This document shows positions 36,301 to 42,009 of a DNA stretch of 64,000 nt, piece after piece. The notes beneath the pieces are model-generated. The model searched no databases. It was not told the origin of the DNA and worked only from the letters and a program-made list of their open reading frames with translations. Numbering within the stretch: the first letter of the stretch is position 1; each line of letters begins with the position of its first letter. Made by a program: the position numbers and the translations under genes. This DNA comes from Pyrrhosoma nymphula. Lineage: Eukaryota > Arthropoda > Insecta > Odonata > Coenagrionidae. The stretch lies in NCBI GenBank assembly GCA_963573305.1, contig OY754339.1:88257838-88321837 (forward strand), in the 5' to 3' direction.

Positions 36301-38283
36301 AGCAAAGAGTTAAACAGGAACTGCATTTCCAAAATGTCTACAGCACATATGTTCTCAATAATATATCATGACAATCTGGTAAAAAATATTGAAAACAGAA
36401 CTGTAACATTTTTCTTTCAAATAACTGTAAATAGGCCACTGATTATCAGAAAAGTGAAACACACATTTATTTCGGATAGTTAACATTTTTCATCTCAGAA
36501 AGCACACAAAATGCAATGAATTTTATTTTCAGTGGTGTTGGGAAATACCTGTAGGGTTATGTGAAAAAAAGTTTTGCTAAATCAACAGTCTTTGGTATAT
36601 TCTGTGTTTTTTTATAAAAACTTGTTTTGTGAAACAACTTTTCTAGAATCTTGTGAAACTAAAGGATTTAGAGCATTTATGATACCTCTGAGATTATAGG
36701 TAAGTTTTTTTCAGAAACCCTCATTGTTTCCTTGATAAAACTGCATAATTTTTAAGAATTGAGCGATAAATAAGGCAGATTTATTTTTTTCCCCCTGGAG
36801 GTATAAGTGTCCACGGAGGCCACGGGAATGGGAAAACAGCAGTTTCACCCAAACTTTAAATGACTGTTAAAAGAATTCAAGTAGAGACAGACAAGGGAAA
36901 CCATGCCTGGTTTCATATCTACATCAGATGATATAACAACCATGTTTCATCAAAATCTGTTCTGGCAGGTGGCAATCCTTCATTTTTCTGGATGAATTGG
37001 AATGACCCACATTTCACTTAAAAATATGGGGGGTGATAATACCAATTTTTCCAATTATACCAATTACCAGAAGTTCTATTCACTTTTATTGAAGATGGAT
37101 GTCACAATATTTTCATTTAAAGAAACACTTTTTCCATATATCATTTCTAATTATCTCAATCATCTCAGGCTCAACTTTGTGGAAGTTCATTTTATAAAAG
37201 AAAAGGAAAACTTTGTCTTATTCCACCAATTTATTTTACAGTACGACTAGTTTCTAGAGGCCTTTACTCTTTGTACCTGAAAATGATGCTGCTGCATCGA
37301 AACTAGTCATACCGTGAAATAAATTGGAGGAATCAGACAAAGTTTCCTTTTCATTTATCATTTCTAATGATATTTCTTGTCTCCATATCCCAAACAAGCC
37401 ACTCTGGGTGGGTGATAAATATATTAGTAAACACCCCTATGTCCGAAGTAAACCGCAAAGACAATGGATAAATAACAAAAATATCACGCCACTCCTACTG
37501 AATATCAATCACACAACCTTCCTCCAAATGTCACAATAGGGAATTGAGACAAAAATCATTATATTAAGACTGTTAAACATCACAAAAGTCAATAGCTCCT
37601 ACATAAATACCAACACTTTCAAAGTAATCCATGCATACATTTAAATAATAAGTACCAAGTGTTAAGGTATTTGAACACTAAATATCCTAAACATCATTTT
37701 GTAAGAGCTCGATGCTTTCAATAGATAAATATACCATGGGGAATAAAGAACAGTGGGTGGATTGAGTGAAAGGCGAAGGTACTAGCATTAAGAGTTTTCA
37801 TGCAAATAATAAGAACTTAGAAGATGCAATTTTCCACAGATAAAAATTTTAATTTGACCCAGGTTTCGATGCACTGCATCATCATCAGGTTGTACATGGT
37901 ACACTAGAGTGCATGAGTGTACCAACGCACTATTACCAAACTCCTTACTAGAGAATCCGATGCCACCCTCAAACGTTTAAATATCCTTGTGCAATATTCA
38001 TGACTCCGTGAACTAGTGAAGAATCAAATGGATGTGCCAGGCGAGCACTCCGAAAATTGCTACTCTAAACACACTTTACCTAATCGTAATAAATTTATAT
38101 TAATTTCTAAATAACACTTACCTCTACATTTAGCAGGTCCTGTATGACAGTATAAAATGCCTTCTGACTTTTCGCATTTGAAACGAATATATTATATGTT
38201 TCTTCATTATACTTAGTACATAGTCTACACAATACGCCTTTTACAACAAAACTTGTCGTCAACTCTAATTTCTTATTGACCAT
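208..38283 (-). CDS. ZAD-domain (zinc-finger-associated) protein gene, 5' five exons, runs off left edge
   Basis: Visible exons are 38283-38122, 27072-26935, 15097-14957, 2695-2564 and 345-208. All are multiples of three with phase-0 junctions and GT-AG borders, giving 237 codons that continue left of the window. Exons 1 and 2 together form a ZAD: CRLC at residues 19-22 and CHQC at 66-69, the C-x2-C...C-x2-C zinc ligands, followed by a helical LMEFSEFKE stretch. Family knowledge: ZAD is a protein-interaction and dimerisation module at the N-terminus of insect C2H2 transcription factors, acting in the nucleus. The later exons are acidic or charged linkers (IDIKKED, IDAKEEA), and the DNA-binding fingers would lie outside the window. 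The start ATG is the first after an in-frame TGA. Introns of 11-12 kb are packed with transposons. The ZAD call is firm; joining all five exons into one transcript is inference, because a DUF4806 gene lies between exons 3 and 4. Confidence 0.7.
1010..1201 (+). mobile_element. 3' end of an I/Outcast-like LINE with a (TAATC)n tail
   Basis: The block at 1136-1175 (agtgcctcaggtcctccttgg, then aggaactccacct) matches the 3' UTR of the RNase-H LINE at 42010-42824, read here on the plus strand. It ends in tandem AATCT units at 1178-1200, a typical target-primed tail. The preceding 100 bases carry a frame ending HISHLIG, like the C-terminus of that LINE. The copy is strongly 5'-truncated. Confidence 0.55.
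1618..1913. mobile_element. MITE-like repeat with GGGCGCCCAT inverted ends
   Basis: The ends are inverted copies of ATGGGCGCCCATAC (1626-1639 and near 1897-1910), each beside a TGCACCTGG-type flank. The internal sequence from about 1690 to 1825 recurs at 58395-58540, and the GC-rich right end recurs at 59787-59872. The superfamily is not identified. Short frames across it are not coding. Confidence 0.5.
2564..2695 (-). CDS. ZAD gene linker exon 4
   Basis: The exon has 44 codons, flanked by the acceptor CCTCGCAG and the donor GGAG|GTGAGT. It encodes an acidic segment starting MDNEARMILGAE. No domain is recognised. It is called coding because of its strong splice sites, open frame, phase 0 at both ends and position directly upstream of exon 5. 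Confidence 0.55.
3088..3991 (-). mobile_element. Inner hAT element with TAGGC-TGT-CGATTAT ends
   Basis: The left end TAGGCGTGTACGATTAT is mirrored by TAGGCCTGTGCGATTAT at the right end. The subterminal zones (3100-3310 and 3780-3975) are dense in AATTAATTG/CAATTAATT motifs, typical of clustered transposase-binding repeats. The core keeps only the C-terminus of a hAT transposase, so this is an internally deleted copy nested in the outer element. Confidence 0.65.
3407..3580 (-). pseudogene. hAT transposase C-terminal dimerisation domain fragment
   Basis: The 57-residue frame contains ARKYLAIPATSTASKRLFS and GGNIVIDTR, the hallmark of the hAT dimerisation domain, and ends at a natural stop. The upstream RNase-H-like catalytic part is absent. 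What precedes it (3581-3800) is GC-rich and shows no hAT motif. It is not a functional gene. Confidence 0.8.
4364..5937. other. Intron sequence of the ZAD locus, nothing recognised
   Basis: No convincing exon, RNA or transposon end was found. A minus frame at 5179-4928 has no family motif and is not called. Confidence 0.4.
5938..6116. mobile_element. Small piggyBac-like MITE with internal tandem repeat
   Basis: It is flanked on both sides by TTAA (5934-5937 and 6117-6120), with imperfect inverted ends CCCTTaaacgac / CCCCTTcaagcc. Inside, the unit AAGCGACGTAGTnAATACGT is repeated at about 5948 and 5993, and TCTCCTCCG is repeated at about 6062 and 6107. The TTAA target is the piggyBac signature; the assignment is inference. 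Confidence 0.5.
6381..6589 (-). CDS. DUF4806 gene exon 6 (last)
   Basis: The acceptor TATTTACAG is followed by 2 nt plus 69 codons ending in TGA. It encodes DKEIKNLIQAYLKATKSRR, matching the usual C-terminal helix of DUF4806. Its phase complements exon 5, completing a glycine codon at the junction. Confidence 0.75.
6381..11580 (-). CDS. DUF4806-domain protein, complete six-exon gene (399 aa)
   Basis: The exons are 11580-11367, 11192-10980, 10706-10542, 9434-9199, 9044-8882 and 6589-6381. They sum to 1200 nt, and every junction agrees in phase with GT-AG borders. Residues 1-85 form the N-terminal module usual for insect DUF4806 proteins (MYTLVEF, VPSKWV, NWKSYPV, SYEEARKKQ). Residues 90-190 are low-complexity, with basic and Ser/Asp-rich stretches. 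A coiled coil follows (about 200-228, MEKQITSLARENSALRAEI), and DUF4806 runs from about 242 to 365 (LIGTDKEAARSL, LAEQMNWLGNNGKIPF, DKEIKNLIQAYLKA). The function of the family is unknown; many insect members are multicopy and sit near transposons. The ATG sits exactly after a splice acceptor, so a noncoding or coding upstream exon must exist. A minor product could read through the last donor and stop at 8856. The final intron carries a Helitron. Confidence 0.8.
6644..8830 (-). mobile_element. Helitron-like element in the last DUF4806 intron
   Basis: The body aligns with the reverse of 24870-25520, including the stretch beginning ATGAAAGACAATGATT. Its minus-strand 3' end is a CAGCTAGT terminus at 6650-6644, matching the CTRRT ending of Helitrons. 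The body is interrupted by the long palindrome at 6837-8327 and resumes at about 8335-8610. The distal (5') limit near 8830 is uncertain. No Rep/helicase frame is present, so the element is nonautonomous. Confidence 0.6.
6837..8327. repeat. 1.5-kb inverted repeat (foldback), arms of about 0.55 kb
   Basis: The left arm 6837-7381 is inverted at 7697-8327. Shared landmarks include the TTCGGCTGTCCCACTCC block (6851 and 8300), CTACAACTATCAAATTAGCC and CAACAGGTCAG. The right arm has an extra segment of about 100 bp (about 7780-7880). The loop (7382-7696) holds repeated AAGTTTTCTTTAACGA motifs. Transcribed as intron, it would fold into a very long hairpin. Confidence 0.85.
8882..9044 (-). CDS. DUF4806 gene exon 5 (core of DUF4806)
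   Basis: The acceptor is TTTTTCAG and the donor GCTG|GTAAGA. It encodes RRLLKRCVTKDL and LAEQMNWLGNNGKIPF. If the donor were not used, the frame would end 8 codons later at 8858-8856. Confidence 0.8.
9199..9434 (-). CDS. DUF4806 gene exon 4 (coiled coil and start of DUF4806)
   Basis: It is 236 nt with the acceptor TTTTTTCAG and the donor CTG|GTAAGT. It encodes the heptad stretch MEKQITSLARENSALRAEI and FARLPINEKAQFIEFNTLIG. Confidence 0.8.
9435..10541. other. DUF4806 intron 3, nothing recognised
   Basis: This is a plain AT-rich intron. No transposon ends or exons were found. Confidence 0.4.
10542..10706 (-). CDS. DUF4806 gene exon 3
   Basis: It is 165 nt with the acceptor TTAATAG and the donor CACA|GTTAGT. 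It encodes a Ser/His-rich linker and WKDLKGLLEKNFEALH. Confidence 0.75.
10980..11192 (-). CDS. DUF4806 gene exon 2
   Basis: It lies between the acceptor GTTTCAG and the donor AGAG|GTTTGT and is 213 nt (2+70 codons+1). It encodes SYEEARKKQ, then a basic NRKRLRRPPRR patch (a possible nuclear-localisation signal) and an acidic tail. Confidence 0.75.
11367..11580 (-). CDS. DUF4806 gene exon 1
   Basis: The ATG at 11580-11578 directly follows the acceptor TTTTTCTAG. The donor is TTTG|GTTAGT. It encodes MYTLVEF...EVMEF plus one base. Confidence 0.8.
11700..13600 (-). pseudogene. Decayed transposase, CACTA/TNP2-like family
   Basis: The pieces read leftward as one protein. The N-terminal region is at 13585-13346 (LLAQWAITEKVEHSKVNSLL). 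Next come 13170-13057 (GGIPLSKSS, CNQFWPIL) and 13054-12632 (GLYHGYEKP, GFICDAPARAF, GYFGCGKC, FPFEYMHLVCFGVMR). Then come 12620-12340 (FARKPRSL, KATEFRQILLYSGP), 12340-11890 (LYGRENVAFKVHGLLH, SAFGFENKL) and a tail at about 11850-11700 (LQLWPLLDV). Frameshifts near 12640 and 12340 and in-frame stops show it is dead. The motifs match a transposase family widespread in insects whose YMHL and VHxLxH...FPFEN blocks resemble TNP2/DUF4218 of CACTA elements; that superfamily assignment is inference. It ends about 100 bp before the DUF4806 start, on the same strand. Confidence 0.7.
13601..14956. other. Intron sequence, nothing recognised
   Basis: It contains short GAAAACGTTCTC-type inverted motifs around 14130-14260 but no exon or transposon end that can be supported. 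Confidence 0.35.
14957..15097 (-). CDS. ZAD gene linker exon 3 (IDIKKED type)
   Basis: The exon has 47 codons. Its acceptor TTCCAG lies at 15103-15098 and its donor is CAG|GTGAGG at 14956. It encodes an acidic linker starting IDIKKEDVSSESL and ending QMGDQ. About 40% of positions match exon 5 (208-345), and the intron bases next to the acceptor (tctggaagagaga) are identical in both copies, so the two are duplicates. Confidence 0.7.
15228..15397. mobile_element. 170-bp mariner-type MITE
   Basis: It is flanked by TA on both sides (15226-15227 and 15398-15399). The inverted ends are CCGTATTTGCATGCATC and CCGTACTTGCACGAA. It is too short to code. Confidence 0.7.
15616..18616 (-). mobile_element. 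hAT transposon (ZMYM1-like, 3001 bp) with perfect 8-bp target duplication
   Basis: The ends CAGTGGCGGCTGGTGC (left) and CAGTGGCGGTTGGTGC (right, inverted) are flanked by identical CTCAAACG at 15608-15615 and 18617-18624. The 8-bp duplication and CAGTGGCG ends are diagnostic of hAT. The minus strand encodes a broken transposase (15741-17665). The right 700 bp (17.9-18.6 kb) contains a CpG-rich block (18280-18480) that may be the element's promoter. Confidence 0.92.
15741..17665 (-). pseudogene. hAT transposase with TTF zinc finger, DUF4371 and dimerisation domain, frameshifted
   Basis: In N-to-C order: a TTF-type zinc finger at about 17663-17480 (KKVYEHDWVCGCEIRNALF, CFPCLLFG, GVQDLGHRNALIKKH); DUF4371 at 17385-16794 (EIRQGDYVSVMADET, AQTYDGASVMSG); a middle region at 16791-16144; and the dimerisation tail at 15953-15741 (LEPERCFSSLKPIKTFLR, RLSALAMLSIENKMV). 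Frameshifts near 17440, 17090 and 16800 and stops after 16144 break it. Family knowledge: this architecture belongs to the hAT group related to ZMYM1. It is inactive as read. Confidence 0.85.
18801..19357. mobile_element. piggyBac-like MITE, 557 bp
   Basis: It is flanked by TTAA on both sides (18797-18800 and 19358-19361), with perfect 13-bp inverted ends GGTGGTTCCACCA / TGGTGGAACCACC. No coding capacity. Confidence 0.75.
19362..20592. other. Intron sequence, nothing firm
   Basis: There is a Pol III B-box-like GGTTTCAATCC near 19950 but no matching A box or tRNA fold. No exon was found. Confidence 0.35.
21496..22074. repeat. Foldback inside the pogo element, arms of about 170 bp
   Basis: The left arm 21496-21666 (ATTCAAAGTTTTTTTTAATG to CCTGTTGATAT) is inverted at 21908-22074 (ATATCAACAGGAGGTCTTGT to ACTTTGAAT). 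The loop is about 240 bp. Frames on the arms are not conserved genes. Confidence 0.8.
23004..23200 (+). pseudogene. pogo transposase N-terminal (CENP-B-type helix-turn-helix) fragment
   Basis: The frame from ATG 23004 reads MNKGKKLWSFTVVEKIKAL, a stop, then DAEDVGNRAAGLRHDVPE and IRRWRKDK. This is the psq-like CENP-B_N DNA-binding domain of pogo transposases (W-SF...EKIKAL...NRAAG...IRRWRK). The in-frame TAA after KAL and the lack of a downstream catalytic domain show that it is dead. Confidence 0.8.
24669..25811 (+). mobile_element. Nonautonomous Helitron
   Basis: The 5' portion has the TGACTGACTGACTGATTCAT and ACTACTGGTGATAGACCCG stretch common near Helitron 5' ends. The 3' terminus has GC-rich hairpins (CGGGCGAAGCCGCC, GGTGAGCGAAGCGAGCC) followed by CAGCAGCTAGT|T, a CTRRT ending. 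The body from 24870 to 25520 is shared, inverted, with 6644-8830. It abuts the pogo right end. No Rep/helicase. Confidence 0.7.
25830..25990 (+). mobile_element. LINE 3' tail ending in (ATT)n
   Basis: An AATAAATTATCATTATTAT tail and a preceding TTGTATATTGTCAATTGGGG resemble the 3' end of a Jockey/CR1-type LINE. Only the tail is present. Confidence 0.4.
25990..26545 (+). pseudogene. LINE ORF2 C-terminal fragment (Jockey/CR1-like)
   Basis: Two frames carry the region downstream of reverse transcriptase: GIELWGHAPV near 26026, then FFRHLGLMTLYGLYILKCL, HHHNARYKNNLAIPQC (to 26284) and FNLLPQEARNS...KGFYSFEELWN (26330-26450). A stop and a frameshift separate them. It ends in an AATAAATATAT tail at about 26530. 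Confidence 0.65.
26546..26934. other. Intron sequence, nothing recognised
   Basis: AT-rich, between the LINE tail and ZAD exon 2. Confidence 0.4.
26935..27072 (-). CDS. ZAD gene exon 2 (second zinc-ligand pair)
   Basis: The exon has 46 codons between the acceptor ATTAAAG|GT and the donor GAG|GTGAGT. It encodes LPDTVCHQC followed by an amphipathic helix, the classic second half of a ZAD. Joined to exon 1 it gives the full C-x2-C...C-x2-C domain. Confidence 0.85.
27073..27646. other. Intron sequence, nothing recognised
   Basis: AT-rich, upstream of ZAD exon 2, with no element ends. Confidence 0.4.
27647..27974. mobile_element. mariner/Tigger-type MITE, 328 bp
   Basis: It is flanked by TA (27645-27646 and 27975-27976). 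The inverted ends are CAGGCAGTACCCGAGTTACG and CAGGCAGGGCTAGAGTTACG. The interior is rich in TTACGTAAGTC repeats. Confidence 0.8.
28017..28205. repeat. Dispersed repeat copy A (Helitron-body-like)
   Basis: About 190 bp, closely similar to 29640-29815 in the same orientation (AAGATATAAGGTTGAAATT, AAAATGATGTTGTTGGCT). The stretch TTTAATTACTTGnACTCAAG also occurs in the Helitron at 24905-24925, suggesting a shared origin. Confidence 0.6.
28337..28817. mobile_element. hAT MITE, 481 bp, with perfect 8-bp target duplication
   Basis: The inverted ends CAGTGGCGGATACA / TGTATCCGCCACTG are flanked by identical CCAACACC (28329-28336 and 28818-28825). GC-rich G/C-run blocks lie just inside both ends. 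Frames inside are not coding. The same family is seen at 54452. Confidence 0.9.
28953..29634. mobile_element. hAT-like MITE with TAGGGTGACC ends
   Basis: The ends TAGGGTGACCAGATC and TAGGGTGACCTGACATC are inverted. Next to them lie AGCAGGACATTTT and its counterpart AGCAGGACATGTCC. Clear target duplications are not seen. Confidence 0.65.
29640..29815. repeat. Dispersed repeat copy B
   Basis: Direct copy of 28017-28205; see that entry. Confidence 0.6.
30350..32200 (-). pseudogene. Decayed hAT transposase interrupted by another transposon
   Basis: The first part, 32200-32135, reads AFINLMKYLEPHYAVP. After the insertion at 30860-32134 it resumes at 30859 with LSLIANLGKRFKNIE, ATLMDPRFEYIFFSSPESVE, EDELEMYLKGSLLL, DPLVYWKN, LSEVAKVFLAV and, after a frameshift, SGSVSSERFF. 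These are the RNase-H-like tail and dimerisation motifs of hAT transposases. Stops and frameshifts throughout. Confidence 0.75.
30860..32134. mobile_element. DNA transposon with CAGGGTGTCT ends and 5-bp target duplication
   Basis: The inverted ends CAGGGTGTCTTTCACC and CAGGGTGTCTAGCGACC are flanked by TACAG on both sides (30855-30859 and 32135-32139). The insertion interrupts the hAT reading frame, which independently supports these limits. The interior contains a near-perfect 36-bp palindrome (31764-31799). It may be a hAT5-type or another 5-bp-duplication family. Confidence 0.7.
32612..32687 (+). tRNA. tRNA-like sequence (SINE head or pseudo-tRNA)
   Basis: 76 nt with a pairing acceptor stem (GGGGGCA / TGCCTCC), an A-box-like TAGTGGTTAGCG and a perfect B box GGTTCAAATCC. 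The anticodon arm is degenerate (no U33), so it is not a working tRNA. It lies about 130 bp upstream of the RTE LINE and may be the Pol III promoter head of a SINE. Confidence 0.55.
32815..35440 (+). mobile_element. RTE-type LINE, nearly full length but inactivated
   Basis: In order: a 5' UTR (32815-33080); an APE endonuclease region at about 33080-33765 (VGVSEIKWTGADDFWSDGY, IVMGDWNAVVG, then SDHNL near 33760); a linker frame at 33697-34074; reverse transcriptase at 34120-35172; and a C-terminal region in another frame at 34980-35400 (ESFTYLGSTITWDGR, VALYGSEAW, WCWRRMLKI). The 3' end has ATGATGATGAA. Stops in the endonuclease part and a frameshift near 35000 inactivate it. The RT and CFDP2-like endonuclease motifs indicate the RTE clade. 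Confidence 0.85.
34120..35172 (+). pseudogene. RTE LINE reverse transcriptase open frame (350 aa)
   Basis: It holds the RT blocks PKRARAEKCEEHRTLSL, FVDLEKAFDNV (first catalytic Asp), GVRQGCNLSPAFFNMYME and LRFADDIAIV (FADD at 34858-34869, the catalytic Asp pair). The frame is open through the RT core but loses frame at KKKPRYLCAEE, after which the true C-terminus is read in the +2 frame from about 34980. It is part of the LINE at 32815-35440. Confidence 0.85.
35441..35814. other. Sequence after the LINE, nothing recognised
   Basis: No frame or repeat recognised apart from LINE-flank sequence. Confidence 0.3.
35815..35975. repeat. Degenerate minisatellite, unit of about 55-60 bp
   Basis: Three imperfect units of the type TATnGGTGnTATAnGTCAAGTGTTTGGG occur at about 35816, 35870 and 35910, each followed by ATTGATnnTTATA. 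No coding potential. Confidence 0.6.
35976..37205. other. Intron sequence, nothing recognised
   Basis: AT-rich. No splice-bounded frame or transposon end. Confidence 0.35.
37206..37347 (+). repeat. Foldback element with hammerhead-like core
   Basis: The arms 37206-37254 and 37299-37347 are inverted copies (GAAACTAGTC to AAATAAATTGG). Between and overlapping them is a core resembling a hammerhead: CTGAAAA (variant of CTGATGA), stem GATGC/GCATC, then GAAACTAGTC (37299-37308). Confidence 0.65.
37856..37888 (-). ncRNA. Hammerhead-ribozyme-like motif
   Basis: The minus strand reads CTGATGA, stem II GATGC-AGT-GCATC, GAAA, stem III CC/GG with a 2-nt loop, then GTC (expected cleavage site, 37857/37856). 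All conserved core bases are present. The sequence after the cleavage site is shared with 59122-59160, so this is a repeat family. Function is not shown. Confidence 0.55.
38122..38283 (-). CDS. ZAD gene exon 1 (start codon, first zinc-ligand pair)
   Basis: The exon has 54 codons, from ATG at 38283-38281 to a GTAAGT donor at 38121-38116. It encodes CRLC (residues 19-22) and the first half of a ZAD ending QDLLNVE. An in-frame TGA lies 13 codons upstream, so this ATG is the natural start. The phase-0 end fits exon 2 exactly. Confidence 0.8.
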
Positions 38284-41200
38284 GACTGTATTGCACGAAT
38301 AACAATGACTTTTACATCAAATACCAAAATTCATATGTATGGGCCTCGCGCTACCTTTCCTTCATATGTTTCCTGTTTTGCTGGTTATTGCGTCCCTTCG
38401 CCGCAATGCTAGCAAAGTCGCTACACTTTAAGGAGGGAAAACTTTGAATTTAAAATCGATTTCATAATATTTACCTCGGAAAAGCTGTTTTCACCTCGGC
38501 TCTTGTTGAAATTTAATCTTATGTTAGCTTGTTTTTAAAGCATCAATCTTTTATTAACCTCGCATGGTCAACATCGTTTTCAACAAAGATCAGCCCATGG
38601 CGAGGCCCTCGTGAGATTTGTAAAGAAATTTTATCATTAAACTTTAGTATGTTCTGGCTCAGACGCACTTACAATTACCGGCATGCAGGACCCAGGTACC
38701 TAATTTTACGTTAAAGGCACGGGTTAAAGGTACACTCGCGAGGTCCTCTGAATTCGTCACTGATCTTTTTTTTATGAAGTACGTTCGGATAATTGTCGAT
38801 CGTGCCAGCAAGTGATTTTCATTGTTTAATTTAGATGGAATTATTTCCGATCCAGGCGGCACGGAATCTACAGGTGATAGGAACTTACTGTTGGCATCAA
38901 TGGAAACAGGGGACTGGTTGAAAGACGTTGTAAATGGAATAATGCTCAAAAATATCCCATTTCCTTACAAATTGATTTTTTTATGGACTATTTCGCGTCA
39001 TCCTCCGCCGATTTACGGCGTATTTTAGTTACGCTTGCAGCCGTACAGATGGCGTCAGAAATCAGAGAGCTTCACATCTCAAATGAAACTACCTAAGAGC
39101 GCATATTTAGGGCAAAAACGGCAAAAAGCACCTGGTTTCTCTCCTGTAGTATCCAGTTTTAGTGCTTTCAGCACCGGTTTCCCCCCGAGTAAATTTTTGC
39201 CCTTCACTGCGTTCGCGCGCGGGCACATTAACTTCCGACGTTTCCGACTTTAATCCGCAAAAATGAATATGAACAAAGGAGGTAAATTCAAAACAACGAA
39301 TATGGCGTAGCAAGTTGAAATGCAAAGAAGACGAGCTCTTTTAGCCGTAAGAGAAGATGACTTTGTTGGGTGAAGGAGCACCTTGTAAAAAGTGCTGAAC
39401 TCTCCCTAGAAGATAATCTTTTACTCAAAATATGCCCAGGTTATGTTTTCAAATTATCTCAAAACATGCTCAGCAAAAGGTTGTGACCATTTATCCCCCT
39501 CATTAAGTGCATTCTATTACAATGAATTTGCTGTATAACTACTTACGATGTACAATTACTCTCATTTTAAACTTTCTTGCCTTTCACTACAGACTTACTT
39601 GCTGCCTAACGAACTGGCACTCCCTTGCTCCATCCACTGAAACTACCTTTCCGTCTATAAAAAAAACTCCCACACCTCACCAGATTCTATGAACATTCTA
39701 GGCCATATAACGTCCCCGCATTCACATTTGTTGAGCCAGCCAAGCTTGGAGGGCAGGAAGCAATGACAGGGTCAACCTATTTACATACAACCTCATGAAG
39801 AATGCCTTCCCCCGTAATGAAATAATTCAGGCTCATTTCAACATTTTTAATAGATAAATTATTATGTACAATGAAACATAGGTATGGGCAAACAATGGCA
39901 AAAATAATAATAAAATCCATCAACAACGGCATAGCTCTATCCTTTCACAAAACAATATCACAGTTTTATAGCCAAATTATGATTTCGATGAGAGTGATGA
40001 AATCAGTATCTCTCAGTGAAACCACCTAATTAATCTGGCTATCTTACAAAGAGGTAATCCTCCAGAAAAACTTTGCATATGCTTAATGGACGACGAGATT
40101 CAACACAAAGAACTGCACATAAATTGCATATGAAAACTAACGGCACCAGAGCAAAAATAAACCAATTTGTCACTCACATTACCCGAATGTAGGGTACTTA
40201 AAACAACGGTTTTAAAATAATATTTAAGTATATACTTCTGATTGCTAACTTAATTTATCGGGAAATACAGCCACCGAATTTTCACATAAAAAAGTAATCA
40301 CTTTAAACAACGGCGAATCACAAGTCTGTGGCCGTTCAAAAGTGAGTCTCCATGCCTGCGAAATAGTTCCGTGGCATTGTGTATTTAATCCTGTTTCAAA
40401 CTGCGTTAAGGAGAGTATCAAGATAATTTTTAATTCAAACCAGTTGAAAGACATTTTTGGAAGGTAATACCAACACAGCTTTTAATAAAATACTTATTTA
40501 ATATATGAACCAGGCAGAATATTTCCCTGGATGTTTTGCAATATTATTGCTGAATCGAAATGCTACTTGCAGGCAAAATAGAAGCCAGTCTATTTTCCTT
40601 GCAAGCGAGAACCGTGGTCGATTAGTGCCACAATCGACCCCTACTGCCATGGAAGTACATGCTTACACATAGAAGTACCACTAGCAAGGCTTCTATCATG
40701 GAAGTAACTTCCATGTGTAAAGGCGGCTTATGCTTGTGGAATCGAGAATCGACATTTGGAATCAACTCATCCTTAGTTATTTCGCAAACCCATAATCAAG
40801 TTTTCTGAGATAAATTTAAAAAAAATTAACAACCAATAATGGTGTAAAAAGACTTGGTGTGGCTTCAAGAGAGATCCATGTGTAATATTGTCTCTCTCCC
40901 ATTTGAGATGGAAAATCAGGAGAGGGCCGATCACTTCAGAATATTTCCTTCAGTAAAACCACAACAGCTCAAGTGATTCCAGTTCTCATTTTGTATCACC
41001 TCCTTCTGTTCAGGGAGAATGAACTTCTCCCGTTGCTACAAACACATGGGGCACATTCCGAAATTCACTGCCAGTACTGCCATTAAACAGAACATGAAAC
41101 ATTACTGCCGCTGCTGCAGTAGCATGAAATTTCGGAACGGTCGGCGGTGGCTTACTGCCCGTGTAAAATTCAATATGGCCTAATAGCATTGTGATTTATT

Positions 41201-42009
41201 TTGATCAGTGATTTTCAATATATTAAATCTAAATCATTAATGCCTATCCTTGAAATGACATTGATAAAGAGGATGCTAATTGAATGTAAATTTTCAATTC
41301 CTGATTTCATGCTACATAAATACTAATTCGTTACCTTCCCTGATGAGAATAAAATAAATACAAGTCACCTCCGTGATCACGGAAAAAAAACATTTTAGAA
41401 AGCAAATTATCTGTTATAAATTACATTATCGAATTTAAAATAAGCATTTTTAATCTTGGTTTTATAAACAAGTCTTAGAACACATTTGTCAAGCCCAGAT
41501 TTTCTTCATGGCCAGTTGTACGAAGCTTTTCAAAGAGTGATACCAAAAACTGGATTAAAGATACGGGTTGCTGAGGGTTGCATCGGAGAATGTCTTTACT
41601 AAAAATTAGGTTTATGCAGCAAATTATGTTTCCCAACAATTATTATACATGCCAGTACTGTGCTCATTTACCACTGTAGTAAGAGACATGTATAACTACA
41701 TGCGCCACATTAATCATAGCACTAAATCAAATTTTGGTTACTTTACAAGTCTCTTTCATTCGCAAATGTAATTGTTTTTCTATTTGTATCACTTCTGATG
41801 TTCTTCACTCCCCCATAATTTCCTTAATGCTTTTACTCTAGTGATATATTCACCTATAAAAATTAGCTGATACTTCATTAACTCACATACTTGACAAAAA
41901 ATGTATTCTACAGACTAATAATATAGGCTAATTAGGTTCTGTTAGCTAATTAAGTGCAACTAGACTTTTTTCTCTATGCCGGCATAAACATTGAAATGTG
42001 TGAAGCAGT
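38284..42009. other. Intergenic region, mostly unrecognised
   Basis: It contains the upstream region of the ZAD gene (38284-38560). A small inverted repeat (TTCCGAAATT at about 41057-41066 and AATTTCGGAA at 41128-41137) bounds CTGC-rich sequence. ACTTCCATG/CATGGAAGT inverted motifs lie near 40645-40710. No supported gene. Confidence 0.4.
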
